Origin: Fimbriimonas ginsengisoli Gsoil 348
GTDB taxonomy: Bacteria; Armatimonadota; Fimbriimonadia; Fimbriimonadales; Fimbriimonadaceae
Assembly (NCBI RefSeq): GCF_000724625.1
Contig: NZ_CP007139.1
Location: 4,402,001-4,466,000 of the forward strand
Direction: 5' to 3'
Length of the DNA stretch: 64,000 nt
A program made the position numbers and the translations under genes. Numbering within the stretch: the first letter of the stretch is position 1; every line of letters starts with the position of its first letter. The notes under the pieces were generated by a model that saw only the letters and a program-made list of their open reading frames with translations, was not told the DNA's origin and did not search any database. This document shows, one piece after another, positions 51,146 to 59,369 of this stretch.

Positions 51146-52700
51146 CCGTGTCGCTACGAACCCCCTCGAGCCCCTCACCCTTCGCGAACTCGCGTTTTGG
51201 GCCACCGTCGATCACCACGTCTCCCCCCGTCCGCCACCGGACGTCCAGGTTCTTCACCGCCATCGTCTCGTCCAACCGGCCTACGATCTGGCTGGTCGGC
51301 GCCTCGTGCAATAGGTCAGGAGCGACCTCAGATTCACGGCAGATTGAAATGAGCGCGTCGCAGAAGCTGTCCAAAGTCTCCTTCGACTCCGTCTCCGTCG
51401 GCTCGATCATGAGACACTCCGGAACGATCAATGGGAAGTAGTTGGTGGGTGGGTGAAATCCGTAATCGATCAGCCGCTTGCTGATATCGAGCGCCCTTAC
51501 CCCATGCTGCTTCTTATACTTCTCGGCAGTGACCACGACCTCATGCATGCAGGGCCGCTCGTGGGCCGGCGGCAGCACATCCTTGATTCGAGCTCGCACG
51601 TAGTTGGCGTTGAGCACCGCATGACGGCTGATGTCGCTCATGTACTGCTTGCCAAACGCCCGCAGGTACGTGTACGCCCTTACCTCCATGAGGAACTGGC
51701 CGTAGAACGCCGAGACACGTCCAATGCTCTGCGGACGGTCGTAATCCGCGACGATCGCCGTGCCCGACCGGCGAATCACCGGCTTCGGCAAGAACGGCTC
51801 CAAATGATGCTTGAGCCCGATCGCTCCGCAGCCGGGCCCACCGCCTCCGTGCGGGGTGCTGAACGTCTTATGGAGGTTCAGGTGCATGCAGTCAAATCCG
51901 TGATCGCCCGGCCGGGTCGTACCGACCATCGCGTTCATGTTCGCGCCGTCGCAGAACACCTGGCCGCCGACCCCGTGAACCAGCTCACAGATCCGTTCGA
52001 TGTTCGGCTCGAACAGACCCAGCGTCGAAGGATTGGTCAGCATCAGCGCCGCGATCTGCGGACCATGCTTGTCCAGCACCTTCTGGAGGTCATCCAGATC
52101 CGTGTTGCCATCCTCGTTGGTGCCGATCGAAACGACGTCGTATCCGCATCGAGCGGCCGACGCCGGATTGGTGCCGTGGGCGGTATTCGGAATGACGACG
52201 AGGTTTCGCTCCCCTTCCCCCCGGCTCGTGTGGTATGCCTTGATCAGCATCAAGCACGTCATTTCGCCGTGGGCGCCCGCCAGCGGCTGGAGCGTGATCT
52301 CGGAGAACCCGGTGATTTCCACCAACATCTCCTGGACCCCCATCAAGATATCCATCGCGCCCGGAATCGTCTCTACCGGCTGCATCGGGTGAAGCTTCGC
52401 GAATCCCGGCATCGCCGCCGTCATCTCGTTGACCCGCGGGTTGTACTTCATCGTGCACGAGCCGAGCGGGTAGAAGCCGGTCTCGATCCCGTAGTTGATG
52501 TGGCTCAGATTGACGAAGTGCCGCATCACGTCGAGCTCCCCGATTTCCGGCAAATGCAGCTCCGTCCGGGTCTCCCCGACCGTCGCCGCCAAGTCGACCT
52601 CGGGAGTTTCGCAAACCGGAACGTTGCACCCGATCCGACCCGGGCGAGACTTGTCGAAGATGAGCTCCGGCTCCGGCATCCGCTTTTGAATATCTTTCAT
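51129..52700 (-). CDS. gcvPB: glycine dehydrogenase (decarboxylating) subunit 2
   Basis: C-terminal subunit of the split P protein of the glycine cleavage system. The PLP lysine is in MHLNLHKTFSTPHGGGGPGC (about residue 272); the N-terminal GIETGFYPLGSCTMKYNPRV and TGFSEITLQPLAGAHGEMTC are strongly conserved. 523 aa. The family usually ends near residue 490-500; here the end GLEGVRSDTVPRDS is encoded by the intergenic repeat. Its start shares one base with the gcvPA stop. Confidence 0.95.
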   Translation of the reverse strand: MKDIQKRMPEPELIFDKSRPGRIGCNVPVCETPEVDLAATVGETRTELHLPEIGELDVMRHFVNLSHINYGIETGFYPLGSCTMKYNPRVNEMTAAMPGFAKLHPMQPVETIPGAMDILMGVQEMLVEITGFSEITLQPLAGAHGEMTCLMLIKAYHTSRGEGERNLVVIPNTAHGTNPASAARCGYDVVSIGTNEDGNTDLDDLQKVLDKHGPQIAALMLTNPSTLGLFEPNIERICELVHGVGGQVFCDGANMNAMVGTTRPGDHGFDCMHLNLHKTFSTPHGGGGPGCGAIGLKHHLEPFLPKPVIRRSGTAIVADYDRPQSIGRVSAFYGQFLMEVRAYTYLRAFGKQYMSDISRHAVLNANYVRARIKDVLPPAHERPCMHEVVVTAEKYKKQHGVRALDISKRLIDYGFHPPTNYFPLIVPECLMIEPTETESKETLDSFCDALISICRESEVAPDLLHEAPTSQIVGRLDETMAVKNLDVRWRTGGDVVIDGGPKREFAKGEGLEGVRSDTVPRDS

Positions 52701-54037
52701 TAACCGATCACCTCTCGAAGGGACTGCGCGTAGGAGTCGATTTCCGCCTTCGTGCGGAGCTCGGTCACCGCCACGAGCATCGAGTCCGCAAGCGCCGGGT
52801 AGTAATCCGCCAGCGGTAAGCCGGCGAGAATCCCCTTCCCTAACAACGCATCCCTAACCGCCGCCGGATCTTTCGGCAACTGCAAGACAAACTCCCCGAA
52901 TACCTTGCCGCCGAATCGCACCTTCGCGCCGGCTTCCGTCAGCTTCGAGATCGCGTATTGGGTGTTGCGAACCGACGACTCGGCGACTTGTCGCATCCCG
53001 TTCTTCCCGAGCGCAGTCATGTACACCGTCGTCGCGAGCGCCATCAGAGCCTCGTTGGTGCAGATGTTCGAGGTCGCCTTCTCGCGGCGGATATCTTGCT
53101 CCCGGGTTCGGAGCGTCATGACGTATCCCATCCGCTCGCCGTGAGCCTCTCTCGTTCGCCCCACAATCCGGCCGGGGATCTGGCGGACGAACTCTTGTTT
53201 GCAGGCGAAGAGGCCGACCAGCGGTCCGCCCAGGCCCATGGCGACTCCCATCGGCTGCCCTTCTCCCACGACGATGTCGGCCCCGTATTCGCCGGGCGGC
53301 TTCAGTAACGCGCATGCAACCGGATCGGCACTCACGATCAGCAGGCCACCAATCCGGTCGGCCGCTTCGCGAGCCGCCGCCAGGTCTTCGATCGTTCCGA
53401 AGAAATTCGGGTACTGAACCAAGACGCACGCCGCGCCTTCGGCAGCCGAGTAATCGGTCGTCGCCCCCTCGGCCAGTGCGGGAAGCGTAACCACTTCGAT
53501 TCCCATCGACCAGCAGTAGGTGTCGATTACCTGCCGGTAATGCGGGTGAACCGCCTCGCTGACGGCCACTTTTTGCCGCTTCTTGACGCCGGTCGCCATG
53601 ATCGCCGCCTCGGCCAGCGAGGTCGCACCGTCGTACATGGAGGCGTTCGCCAAGTCCATCCCGTACAACTCGGCGATCATCGACTGAAATTCGTAGATCG
53701 TCTGCAGATACCCCTGCGAGGCTTCCGGCTGGTACGGCGTGTAAGCGGTCAGGAATTCGCCACGGGAGATAACGGCGCCGACCGTCGCCGGGATATACCG
53801 ATCGTAGATTCCCGCTCCCAGGAAGCAGGTCACGTCGGCCAGATTCACGTTTCGGCTGGCCAGCTCATGCAAGTGGGCCATGAGGCGCGGCTCGTCGAGA
53901 GCCGGCGGAAGATCCAAGCTGCCGGGGGCAACTCTCAGGTTCGCGGGAATTTCACGGAATAGCTCGTCGATCGTCTCGACGCCGATCACCGCAAGCATGT
54001 CTTGGCGATCTTGTTCGGTATGGGGAATGTAAGGCAT
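52700..54037 (-). CDS. gcvPA: glycine dehydrogenase (decarboxylating) subunit 1
   Basis: N-terminal subunit of the split glycine decarboxylase; with GcvPB it decarboxylates glycine and loads aminomethyl onto lipoyl-GcvH. MPYIPHTEQDRQDMLAVIGV and SFLGAG-like VTCFLGAGIYDRYIPATVGA, TAYTPYQPEASQGYLQTIYE and MGLGGPLVGLFACKQEFVRQ are family signatures. 445 aa, full. One-base overlap with gcvPB (TAATG). An inverted repeat separates it from gcvH. gcvT is not in the window. Confidence 0.95.
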   Translation of the reverse strand: MPYIPHTEQDRQDMLAVIGVETIDELFREIPANLRVAPGSLDLPPALDEPRLMAHLHELASRNVNLADVTCFLGAGIYDRYIPATVGAVISRGEFLTAYTPYQPEASQGYLQTIYEFQSMIAELYGMDLANASMYDGATSLAEAAIMATGVKKRQKVAVSEAVHPHYRQVIDTYCWSMGIEVVTLPALAEGATTDYSAAEGAACVLVQYPNFFGTIEDLAAAREAADRIGGLLIVSADPVACALLKPPGEYGADIVVGEGQPMGVAMGLGGPLVGLFACKQEFVRQIPGRIVGRTREAHGERMGYVMTLRTREQDIRREKATSNICTNEALMALATTVYMTALGKNGMRQVAESSVRNTQYAISKLTEAGAKVRFGGKVFGEFVLQLPKDPAAVRDALLGKGILAGLPLADYYPALADSMLVAVTELRTKAEIDSYAQSLREVIG

Positions 54038-54042
54038 TTTTT

Positions 54043-54113
54043 AGGCGTGAAGCGTTGGGCGCGAGGCACGAAGGGTGGCTGAGGTCTTTCCTCGCGCTTC
54101 ACGCTTCACGCCT
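54043..54113. repeat. inverted repeat between gcvH and gcvPA
   Basis: AGGCGTGAAGCGTTGGGCGC + GAGG (54043-54066) pairs with CCTCGCGCTTCACGCTTCAC + GCCT (54090-54113), 21 of 24 positions, over a 23-nt loop. It lies directly after the gcvH stop on the minus strand and before gcvPA, so it may trim or partly end the gcvH transcript and set the H:P ratio. Confidence 0.7.
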
Positions 54114-54124
54114 CATACCCGTTC

Positions 54125-54505
54125 CTAGCCCGCCACCTCGGAGTAGCCGGCGGCGTCCAGAAGTCCGCCAACCTCGCTCGGGTCGGCGACTCGGATCTTG
54201 ATCATGTACCCCTTCCCGTAAGGGTCGGTGTTGATCAGCTCGCTCTGCGCGCCCAGCGCCTCGTTCGCATCGACCACTTCCCCACCCACCGGGGCGTACA
54301 CGTCGCTTACCGTCTTAACCGATTCGACGCTACCGAACGAATCGCCCGCGGCGAGCACTCGGCCAACGGTCGGAAGGTCCACGTAAACGACGTCACCCAA
54401 CTCGGACTGGGCGAAATCGGTGATCCCGATGGTGGCGACGTCGCCTTCTAAACGGACCCATTCGTGGGTCTTGGCGTACTTGAGGTCGGCTGGAATGTTG
54501 GACAT
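54125..54505 (-). CDS. gcvH: glycine cleavage system H protein
   Basis: Lipoyl carrier protein. The lipoyl lysine lies in SFGSVESVKTVSDVYAPVGG (about residue 62), and TIGITDFAQSELGDVVYVDL is conserved. 126 aa, full length. GAGGAG is 10 nt upstream. First gene of gcvH-gcvPA-gcvPB. The 75 bp upstream contain no recognisable glycine riboswitch. Confidence 0.95.
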   Translation of the reverse strand: MSNIPADLKYAKTHEWVRLEGDVATIGITDFAQSELGDVVYVDLPTVGRVLAAGDSFGSVESVKTVSDVYAPVGGEVVDANEALGAQSELINTDPYGKGYMIKIRVADPSEVGGLLDAAGYSEVAG

Positions 54506-54579
54506 AGACGTATCACTCCTCAGACGGATGGATGGACGATTCTACCGCCGAGAGCCCCGCTTCATGGCAAAATCATGGC

Positions 54580-55206
54580 GTGTCGCAACGCTACGACTAC
54601 GTTCGCGGAGTTCTCATCGAAAGCTCCCTCAATCCGTCCCCGTTCGCCGAACTCGAGGGGTGGATCGAGATTGCCCGACGAGTCGATGTCGTTGAACCCA
54701 CCGCCATGTGCGTGTCGACCGTGGGCGCCGACGGTCGCCCCAGCGCTCGCTTCGTCCTGCTTCGAGACCTCGATGAGCGAGGACTGACGTTCTTCACCAA
54801 TTACGAGAGTCGAAAGGGCCGGGAGCTTGCCCAGAACCCGTTCGCCTGCGCCACCTTCTGGTGGGGCTCGCTCGAACGGCAGGTAAGGGTCGAAGGGAGG
54901 GTCGAGAAAGTATCTCCTGACGAAAGCGACGCCTACTTCCACAGCCGCCCGCGACAAAGCCAGTTCGCCTCTGCCGCTAGCCCCCAGAGCCAAGTCGTTC
55001 AGAGCCGCGAAGAGCTGGAGTCCGCCGTCGCCAACCTCGCCGCCCGGTACCCCGAAGGCGATATGCCAAGGCCAGAATCTTGGGGCGGCTACCGCCTTAT
55101 TCCCGACCGCTTCGAGTTCTGGCAAGGCCGCCCCGCCCGCCTCCACGATCGTCTCGTCTACACCCTAGGAGGCGATCAATGGATCATCCACCGCCTAGCC
55201 CCGTAG
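54580..55206 (+). CDS. pdxH: pyridoxamine 5'-phosphate oxidase
   Basis: FMN enzyme that completes pyridoxal phosphate synthesis or salvage. GTG at 54580 gives MSQRYDYVRGVLIESSLNPS, 208 aa, matching the family; the ATG-like upstream frame to 54532 lies in the divergent gcvH region. Motifs: PTAMCVSTVGADGRPSARFV, RDLDERGLTFFTNYESRKGR, SLERQVRVEGRVEKVS, FHSRPRQSQFASAASPQSQV, and the C-terminal RLHDRLVYTLGGDQWIIHRL. CAAAAT lies 6 nt before the GTG. PLP made here is used by gcvP, alr and the other PLP enzymes. Confidence 0.92.
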   Translation: MSQRYDYVRGVLIESSLNPSPFAELEGWIEIARRVDVVEPTAMCVSTVGADGRPSARFVLLRDLDERGLTFFTNYESRKGRELAQNPFACATFWWGSLERQVRVEGRVEKVSPDESDAYFHSRPRQSQFASAASPQSQVVQSREELESAVANLAARYPEGDMPRPESWGGYRLIPDRFEFWQGRPARLHDRLVYTLGGDQWIIHRLAP

Positions 55207-55353
55207 ATGTTCCTCGGATAAATCGCCCGTAGCCCGGGGATCATGCCCAGTGACAAATTAGGTTCACATTTCCCTTGTCTGATTTCACCCGTAGCCCGTG
55301 GCTAAATGCAGCGCACATGCGCGTAAAAACGACGTGCTGGCCTTCCCATTCAA

Positions 55354-55827
55354 TCACGAGCGTCCGGCAACCGGAAGCAACGCCCGAATGGCTCCGAGGT
55401 GATATGCGGCGTGAGCCAGGTTGGCGATGGCGTAGATCGCCTGCTCGTCGTCCACGTAGGTCGGCTCAGACCGATACCAATCGACGGCGAAATCGTACTC
55501 CTCGCGCAGCTCTTCTCGCAATCGTTGCCACGACTCCTCGTCGAACTCTTGGACGGCCCAGCTTCCCTCCCAGTCGGAATCCGGGTTCTCTTCCCGCAGA
55601 TTCGCATTGAATAGCTGTAGGTAGTAGCACAAGTGGCGGACGTGGGCGCCGATACTCGCCGACATCCCGCACTTGCGAACCGAGGCATCGGCCGCTGGCA
55701 ACTGTTGCACGGCGTCGAAAATCGCCTCCTTCCCCTGGACGAACCAGGTCCCGGAAGCTTCGGGCGCGACCCCCTCGAATACCTCCCGAAACAGCTCCGA
55801 CAAACCCATCTGCAACTGGTTGCTCAC
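55354..55827 (-). CDS. DinB-like (YfiT/DinB superfamily) protein
   Basis: 157-aa four-helix-bundle protein. Metal-binding histidines are suggested by SIGAHVRHLCYYLQLFNANL (His 60-64 region) and the last helix NLAHAAYHLGAIRALLPVAG (His about 138 and 143), the placement typical of DinB. The superfamily includes thiol-dependent S-transferases and damage-induced proteins. The function here is not known. ATG start at 55827. The 147 bp downstream (55207-55353) contain two CCCGTAGCCCG words but no gene. Confidence 0.72.
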   Translation of the reverse strand: MSNQLQMGLSELFREVFEGVAPEASGTWFVQGKEAIFDAVQQLPAADASVRKCGMSASIGAHVRHLCYYLQLFNANLREENPDSDWEGSWAVQEFDEESWQRLREELREEYDFAVDWYRSEPTYVDDEQAIYAIANLAHAAYHLGAIRALLPVAGRS

Positions 55828-55961
55828 CGATCAAGATTACATCCAGGTTAGAAACGGGCGGTAGGCTTCGCTCCAATCTTTATGGCGAAGATTCCGTTTC
55901 GACCTTCCCAAACTCCCTCGATGAGAACAACGCCGCCCCCCCTCCCCCAAACGAAACAAGC

Positions 55962-55988
55962 CCCGCCCGGAAGAAGCCTCCGGGCGGG
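55962..55988 (-). terminator. Rho-independent terminator of the 56013 gene
   Basis: CCCGCCCGGA (55962-55971) pairs perfectly with TCCGGGCGGG (55979-55988). On the minus strand it is followed by GCTTGTTTCGTTT. It lies 25 bp after the minus-strand stop at 56013. Confidence 0.75.
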
Positions 55989-56012
55989 AAGATCTCCTAG
56001 ATCGACGCTAGA

Positions 56013-57191
56013 TCAAGGATTGTCCGGCAACCGGACCGTGACGTCGTTCGTAAGGCGAACGCCGAACTGGGTGCCCGGATCGAGCCGGACGTTGCTAGGG
56101 TTCCCACGATCCTTCTGAACCTGGCCAGCCACGTAGCCGAGCACGCCGCCAAGGATGGTCCCTTCTAACGGTTTCTTGGTCAAAAGTCCGACGAGAAGAC
56201 CGGCGCCCGCGCCGTATCCGGCGTAGACGGTCCGATTATCCCGCGAGCTTCCCGTTGCGCGGATGCGCCCGCTGTCGTCGCGAACGACGCCGTTCGCGTC
56301 GAGCGAGATCAAGTTTCCGTTGATCGGGTAGGAGCTGCCGTTCGGCAATCGAATGCGCCGGAAGTCTAACTCGAGCAGACCCGGATCGTTGCCGGACCTC
56401 GGGCGAGCGGTAAGCACCCGGCCTTCTACCTTCGTTCCCTCCGGCAGCATGCCGTAGTAGTCGTCGCCCGTCGATCGTACCGTCGCGGTGAACTTATCCC
56501 CACGAAGTGATCCGTCTGAGCTCAAGGGGGTGTCGAGGGTGACCGGAAGCACGGTGTCTCGAGCGATGGTTTGCGCCCGGCCGTAACTGCCGTCGTTGAT
56601 GTTCCCGTTCGATACTCCGTGCCAGTTGCCGTTGCTGTCTTGCCATCGGCCGCGCGGCATGTGCCACCGGCCGTTAGCATCTTGCCAACGCCCCTGGGCG
56701 TCTCGTAGCCGGCCTTGCCGGTCGGTCCACGTTCTTGGCGTTTGGTCGATCGATTGCCCACGCCCTTCGCCGGACGTCTGGATCATAACCAGTCGCTCGG
56801 CCTCTCGCCAGCGCACTTCGGCCCCCAGCGATTCGCTTAGGAATCTGATCGGAACCATGGTGGCGCCGTTGATGATCATCGCCGGGACGTCGAGGGTGAC
56901 TTCGTGTCCGTCGACCGTTGCCGTTCGATCTCCAATTCGGAGACGCACGTCGCTGTCGCCCCGGGTGGCTACCACCGATCTGCTATTCGGTCGCCACTGA
57001 ACGTAAGCGCCCATTTCCTCGAAGACGCCCCGGAGTGGCACGAGCACGCGTCCATTGACGCTGCGTGGGCTTGCGCCGTTAAAGTTGACCGGTTGTCCGT
57101 CGACGGTCACAGAGATTCCCTGCGCTCCGGCGACCGACGCGATCATTACGATCGCGGCCAATGCGGCGCCTTTGTGAATCTTGTTAGTCAT
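56013..57191 (-). CDS. exported protein with copper-amine-oxidase N-terminal domains
   Basis: 392 aa. Signal peptide (MTNKIHKGAALAAIVMIASV, AGAQ). Then a Cu_amine_oxidN1-like module (about 27-135): VTVDGQPVNFNGASPRSVNG, RVLVPLRGVFEEMGAYVQWR and TMVPIRFLSESLGAEVRW, a stalk-like surface domain and not an oxidase. A tryptophan/arginine repeat follows (RLRDAQGRWQDANGRWHMPR, GRWQDSNGNWHG), then a beta-rich part and a glycine-zipper-like YAGYGAGAGLLVGLLTKKP segment. Probably bound at the envelope. Strong terminator downstream. Confidence 0.82.
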   Translation of the reverse strand: MTNKIHKGAALAAIVMIASVAGAQGISVTVDGQPVNFNGASPRSVNGRVLVPLRGVFEEMGAYVQWRPNSRSVVATRGDSDVRLRIGDRTATVDGHEVTLDVPAMIINGATMVPIRFLSESLGAEVRWREAERLVMIQTSGEGRGQSIDQTPRTWTDRQGRLRDAQGRWQDANGRWHMPRGRWQDSNGNWHGVSNGNINDGSYGRAQTIARDTVLPVTLDTPLSSDGSLRGDKFTATVRSTGDDYYGMLPEGTKVEGRVLTARPRSGNDPGLLELDFRRIRLPNGSSYPINGNLISLDANGVVRDDSGRIRATGSSRDNRTVYAGYGAGAGLLVGLLTKKPLEGTILGGVLGYVAGQVQKDRGNPSNVRLDPGTQFGVRLTNDVTVRLPDNP

Positions 57192-57338
57192 GTCTTGCTC
57201 TCCTTTCGGTGCCTCCTACCTTGGAGTATTTGCTCGCGCACCTCAGGAAACGTGACGGTTGCGCGGCGGCACCAGAAAGATTGACGACGACGCGACCGAT
57301 CGTGATCGTTTTGCTTCCTCTGCCGGGGCCTTTGGGGC

Positions 57339-58664
57339 CTAGGATGTAGCCTGGATCGTGTCGTTCAACGCATCGCCCTGACGCCCCGACAGGCGCGTTA
57401 CGCAGGCGGCAATCGCCATATCGCCCGTTACGTTCAGCACCGTCCGGCACATGTCGAGAATGCGGTCGACGCCCAGAATCACCCCGATCGCCTCCGCCGG
57501 AATCTTGAACATCACGAGCACGCTGGCAATCATCGGCAGCGACCCGCCCGGAACTCCCGCCGTGCCGACCCCTGCGAGGATGGCCAGCACCATCACCTGA
57601 AGCTGCTGCGCCAGGTCGAGATGCACTCCGAACAACTGGGCGAGAAAAACGATCGTGACCCCCTCGAATAAGGCGGTTCCGTTTTGGTTGGCGGTCGCGC
57701 CGACCGTGAGCACGAAGGTGCTCACGTCGCGCGGTAAACCGATTTCTTCTTCTGCGGTCTGCAGGGCCAGCGGTAGGGTTGCATTGCTCGAGCTCGTGGC
57801 GAAGGCGGTCAACATAACCGCCCGCATCTTCCGGAAGAATATCGCCGGGCTTATCTTCGCCACAAACTTCAAAGCCAGCGAATAGGTGCCGAACTGGTGC
57901 AGCAAAAGCGCCGAGAGCACCACCGCCATGTACATTCCGAGCGCGACGAACAGGTGCGCCCCGACGCTCGAGGCGGTACGGAAAACGAGGAAGAACACCC
58001 CGAACGGAGCAATCTTCATCGCATACTCGACCACTTTTTGGCTCACTGCAAAGAGGGAGTCGAAAAACGCCTTCAACGGCGCCGCTTGCTCCGCATGCAC
58101 CGAGGCAAGCGCGAGGCCGAAAACCAACGCGAAGAACATAACCGGCAGCAACCCACCGTCGAGCGCCCGCACGATCTCCTTGAACGGGTTCTTGGGAATA
58201 AAGCCGATGAGGGGCGGATCCTCTGGCTCTTTCTTCGCCGCTTCGAGCTGCTTTTCCCCCTGCGCCTTATTGGAATACTGGCTGATCAGCTCTTGCCGTT
58301 GGGCCGCCGGAATGTGATCTCCGGGCGCGATAAGGTTGACCGCGCCAAGGCCGATCATCACCGCCGTCCCGCTGAGCACCACGGTCATGATCAGCGAAAG
58401 AATGCCGATCCGCCCCACCTTCGCGGCGTTTCCGAGCTCTCCCACTCCAAGCACCAAGGCCGAGAAAAGGAGTGGCACCACGATCATAAAGATCATGTAA
58501 AGGAAGATGTTCCCCACCGGCTTGGCAAGCGTGTCGTTGAACCACGCCAGGTTGGGATTCTTCGCTCCCAAGATCGCCTGGGCAACGCCGCCGCAAACGG
58601 CTCCGAGGATTAACCCGGTAAGAACCTTCGTGTGAAGGGGCATTCCCTTGCCACTCGTGTGCAT
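57339..58664 (-). CDS. dicarboxylate/amino acid:cation symporter (DAACS family)
   Basis: 441-aa membrane carrier for glutamate/aspartate or C4-dicarboxylates. MPLHTKVLTGLILGAVCGGV and MIFMIVVPLLFSALVLGVGE start the eight-helix fold. Re-entrant loop 1 reads FATSSSNATLPLALQTAEEE (the SSSxxTLP signature, about 290), and LTVGATANQNGTALFEGVTI contains the NxNGT motif. GSLPMIASVLVMFKIPAEAI and RILDMCRTVLNVTGDMAIA complete it. A long loop (about 130-165) rich in K and E is unusual. Full length; the substrate is unknown. Confidence 0.9.
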   Translation of the reverse strand: MHTSGKGMPLHTKVLTGLILGAVCGGVAQAILGAKNPNLAWFNDTLAKPVGNIFLYMIFMIVVPLLFSALVLGVGELGNAAKVGRIGILSLIMTVVLSGTAVMIGLGAVNLIAPGDHIPAAQRQELISQYSNKAQGEKQLEAAKKEPEDPPLIGFIPKNPFKEIVRALDGGLLPVMFFALVFGLALASVHAEQAAPLKAFFDSLFAVSQKVVEYAMKIAPFGVFFLVFRTASSVGAHLFVALGMYMAVVLSALLLHQFGTYSLALKFVAKISPAIFFRKMRAVMLTAFATSSSNATLPLALQTAEEEIGLPRDVSTFVLTVGATANQNGTALFEGVTIVFLAQLFGVHLDLAQQLQVMVLAILAGVGTAGVPGGSLPMIASVLVMFKIPAEAIGVILGVDRILDMCRTVLNVTGDMAIAACVTRLSGRQGDALNDTIQATS

Positions 58665-58733
58665 TCGCGCAGATTAGCACTTTGGCTTGGCGGGCGAACT
58701 GGCCCCTGGCACTACACGTTATAAACAATAGCT

Positions 58734-59267
58734 ATGCTCGCCGCCCTTTTGACCTTTCCCCAACTCGCTCCGGGGCTGGCGACGCTTGGTTTTCAAAACG
58801 AGAACGGACGCTGGGTTGCCCCGTTAGCCTCGAAACGACCGACCGTGTTTTTCTTCATCCTCGCCGACTGCCCGATCGCTCGGCAGTATTCCGAGGAATT
58901 CAAGCGCCTCGTTCACGACTACCCCAGCGTGTCGTTTTATGCGGTCCATGCCGATCCATCGGCGACCCTGAAAGTGGCCAAAACTCACCGTCGCGAGTAC
59001 CGTCTTCCCTGCCCGGAGCTTCTGGACCCTCGGCAGCGGCTAGTCCGCATGGCCCAAGCGACCGCCGTCCCCACCGCCGCCCTCTTCTCGGCCGAAGGAA
59101 GGGTGAAGTATTCCGGTCGAATCGACGACCGCTTCCCCGCCCTCGGCATCCAACGCCCCAAACCGGGCCGGCGAGACCTCCGCGTAGCGCTCGATGAGTA
59201 CCTCGCCGGAAAACCGATCTCCGTCCCCCGAACCCCGGTCGTCGGCTGCGTCATCCCAAAGCCCTAA
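58734..59267 (+). CDS. redoxin-fold protein with ADCP active site
   Basis: 177 aa. The thioredoxin-like strand FFFILADCPIARQYSEEFKR carries a single cysteine where Trx has CxxC; AVHADPSATLKVAKTHRREY and TAAVPTAAL-like TAVPTAALFSAEGRVKYSGR (cis-Pro) follow. The end RDLRVALDEYLAGKPISVPR then TPVVGCVIPKP is typical of an AhpC/TSA-like group in which the C-terminal GCxIxK cysteine is conserved. Probably exported or anchored by its hydrophobic N-terminus (MLAALLTFPQLAPG). TATAAA lies 8 nt before the ATG. Confidence 0.75.
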   Translation: MLAALLTFPQLAPGLATLGFQNENGRWVAPLASKRPTVFFFILADCPIARQYSEEFKRLVHDYPSVSFYAVHADPSATLKVAKTHRREYRLPCPELLDPRQRLVRMAQATAVPTAALFSAEGRVKYSGRIDDRFPALGIQRPKPGRRDLRVALDEYLAGKPISVPRTPVVGCVIPKP

Positions 59268-59280
59268 CCCCATACGGACC

Positions 59281-59340
59281 GCAGAGCTCCAGCTCTGCCC
59301 TCTCTACGGCGAAGCCGTGTAGCCGGCACCTACGCGTGCC
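59281..59340. repeat. hairpin array at a convergent gene end (copy 7)
   Basis: GCAGAGCT-cc-AGCTCTGC (59281-59298, perfect 8 bp), CTACGGC-gaa-GCCGTGTAG (59304-59322) and GGCAC-ctacgc-GTGCC (59325-59340). It sits between the redoxin stop at 59267 (+) and the rtcA stop at 59370 (-). The CTACGGC hairpin is the same as the one at 51018. Confidence 0.7.
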
Positions 59341-59369
59341 GCCACCTGCAGCGCAGCCAAAACGACCCG

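Noticed and set aside
54506-54579. Glycine riboswitch ahead of gcvH
   Set aside because: The region is only 75 bp and shows neither of the two conserved aptamer cores.
57300-57345. Terminator GGCCCC AAA GGCCCC behind the symporter
   Set aside because: The two GGCCCC words are direct, not inverted, repeats; only a 4-bp GGCC stem is possible and no T-run follows.
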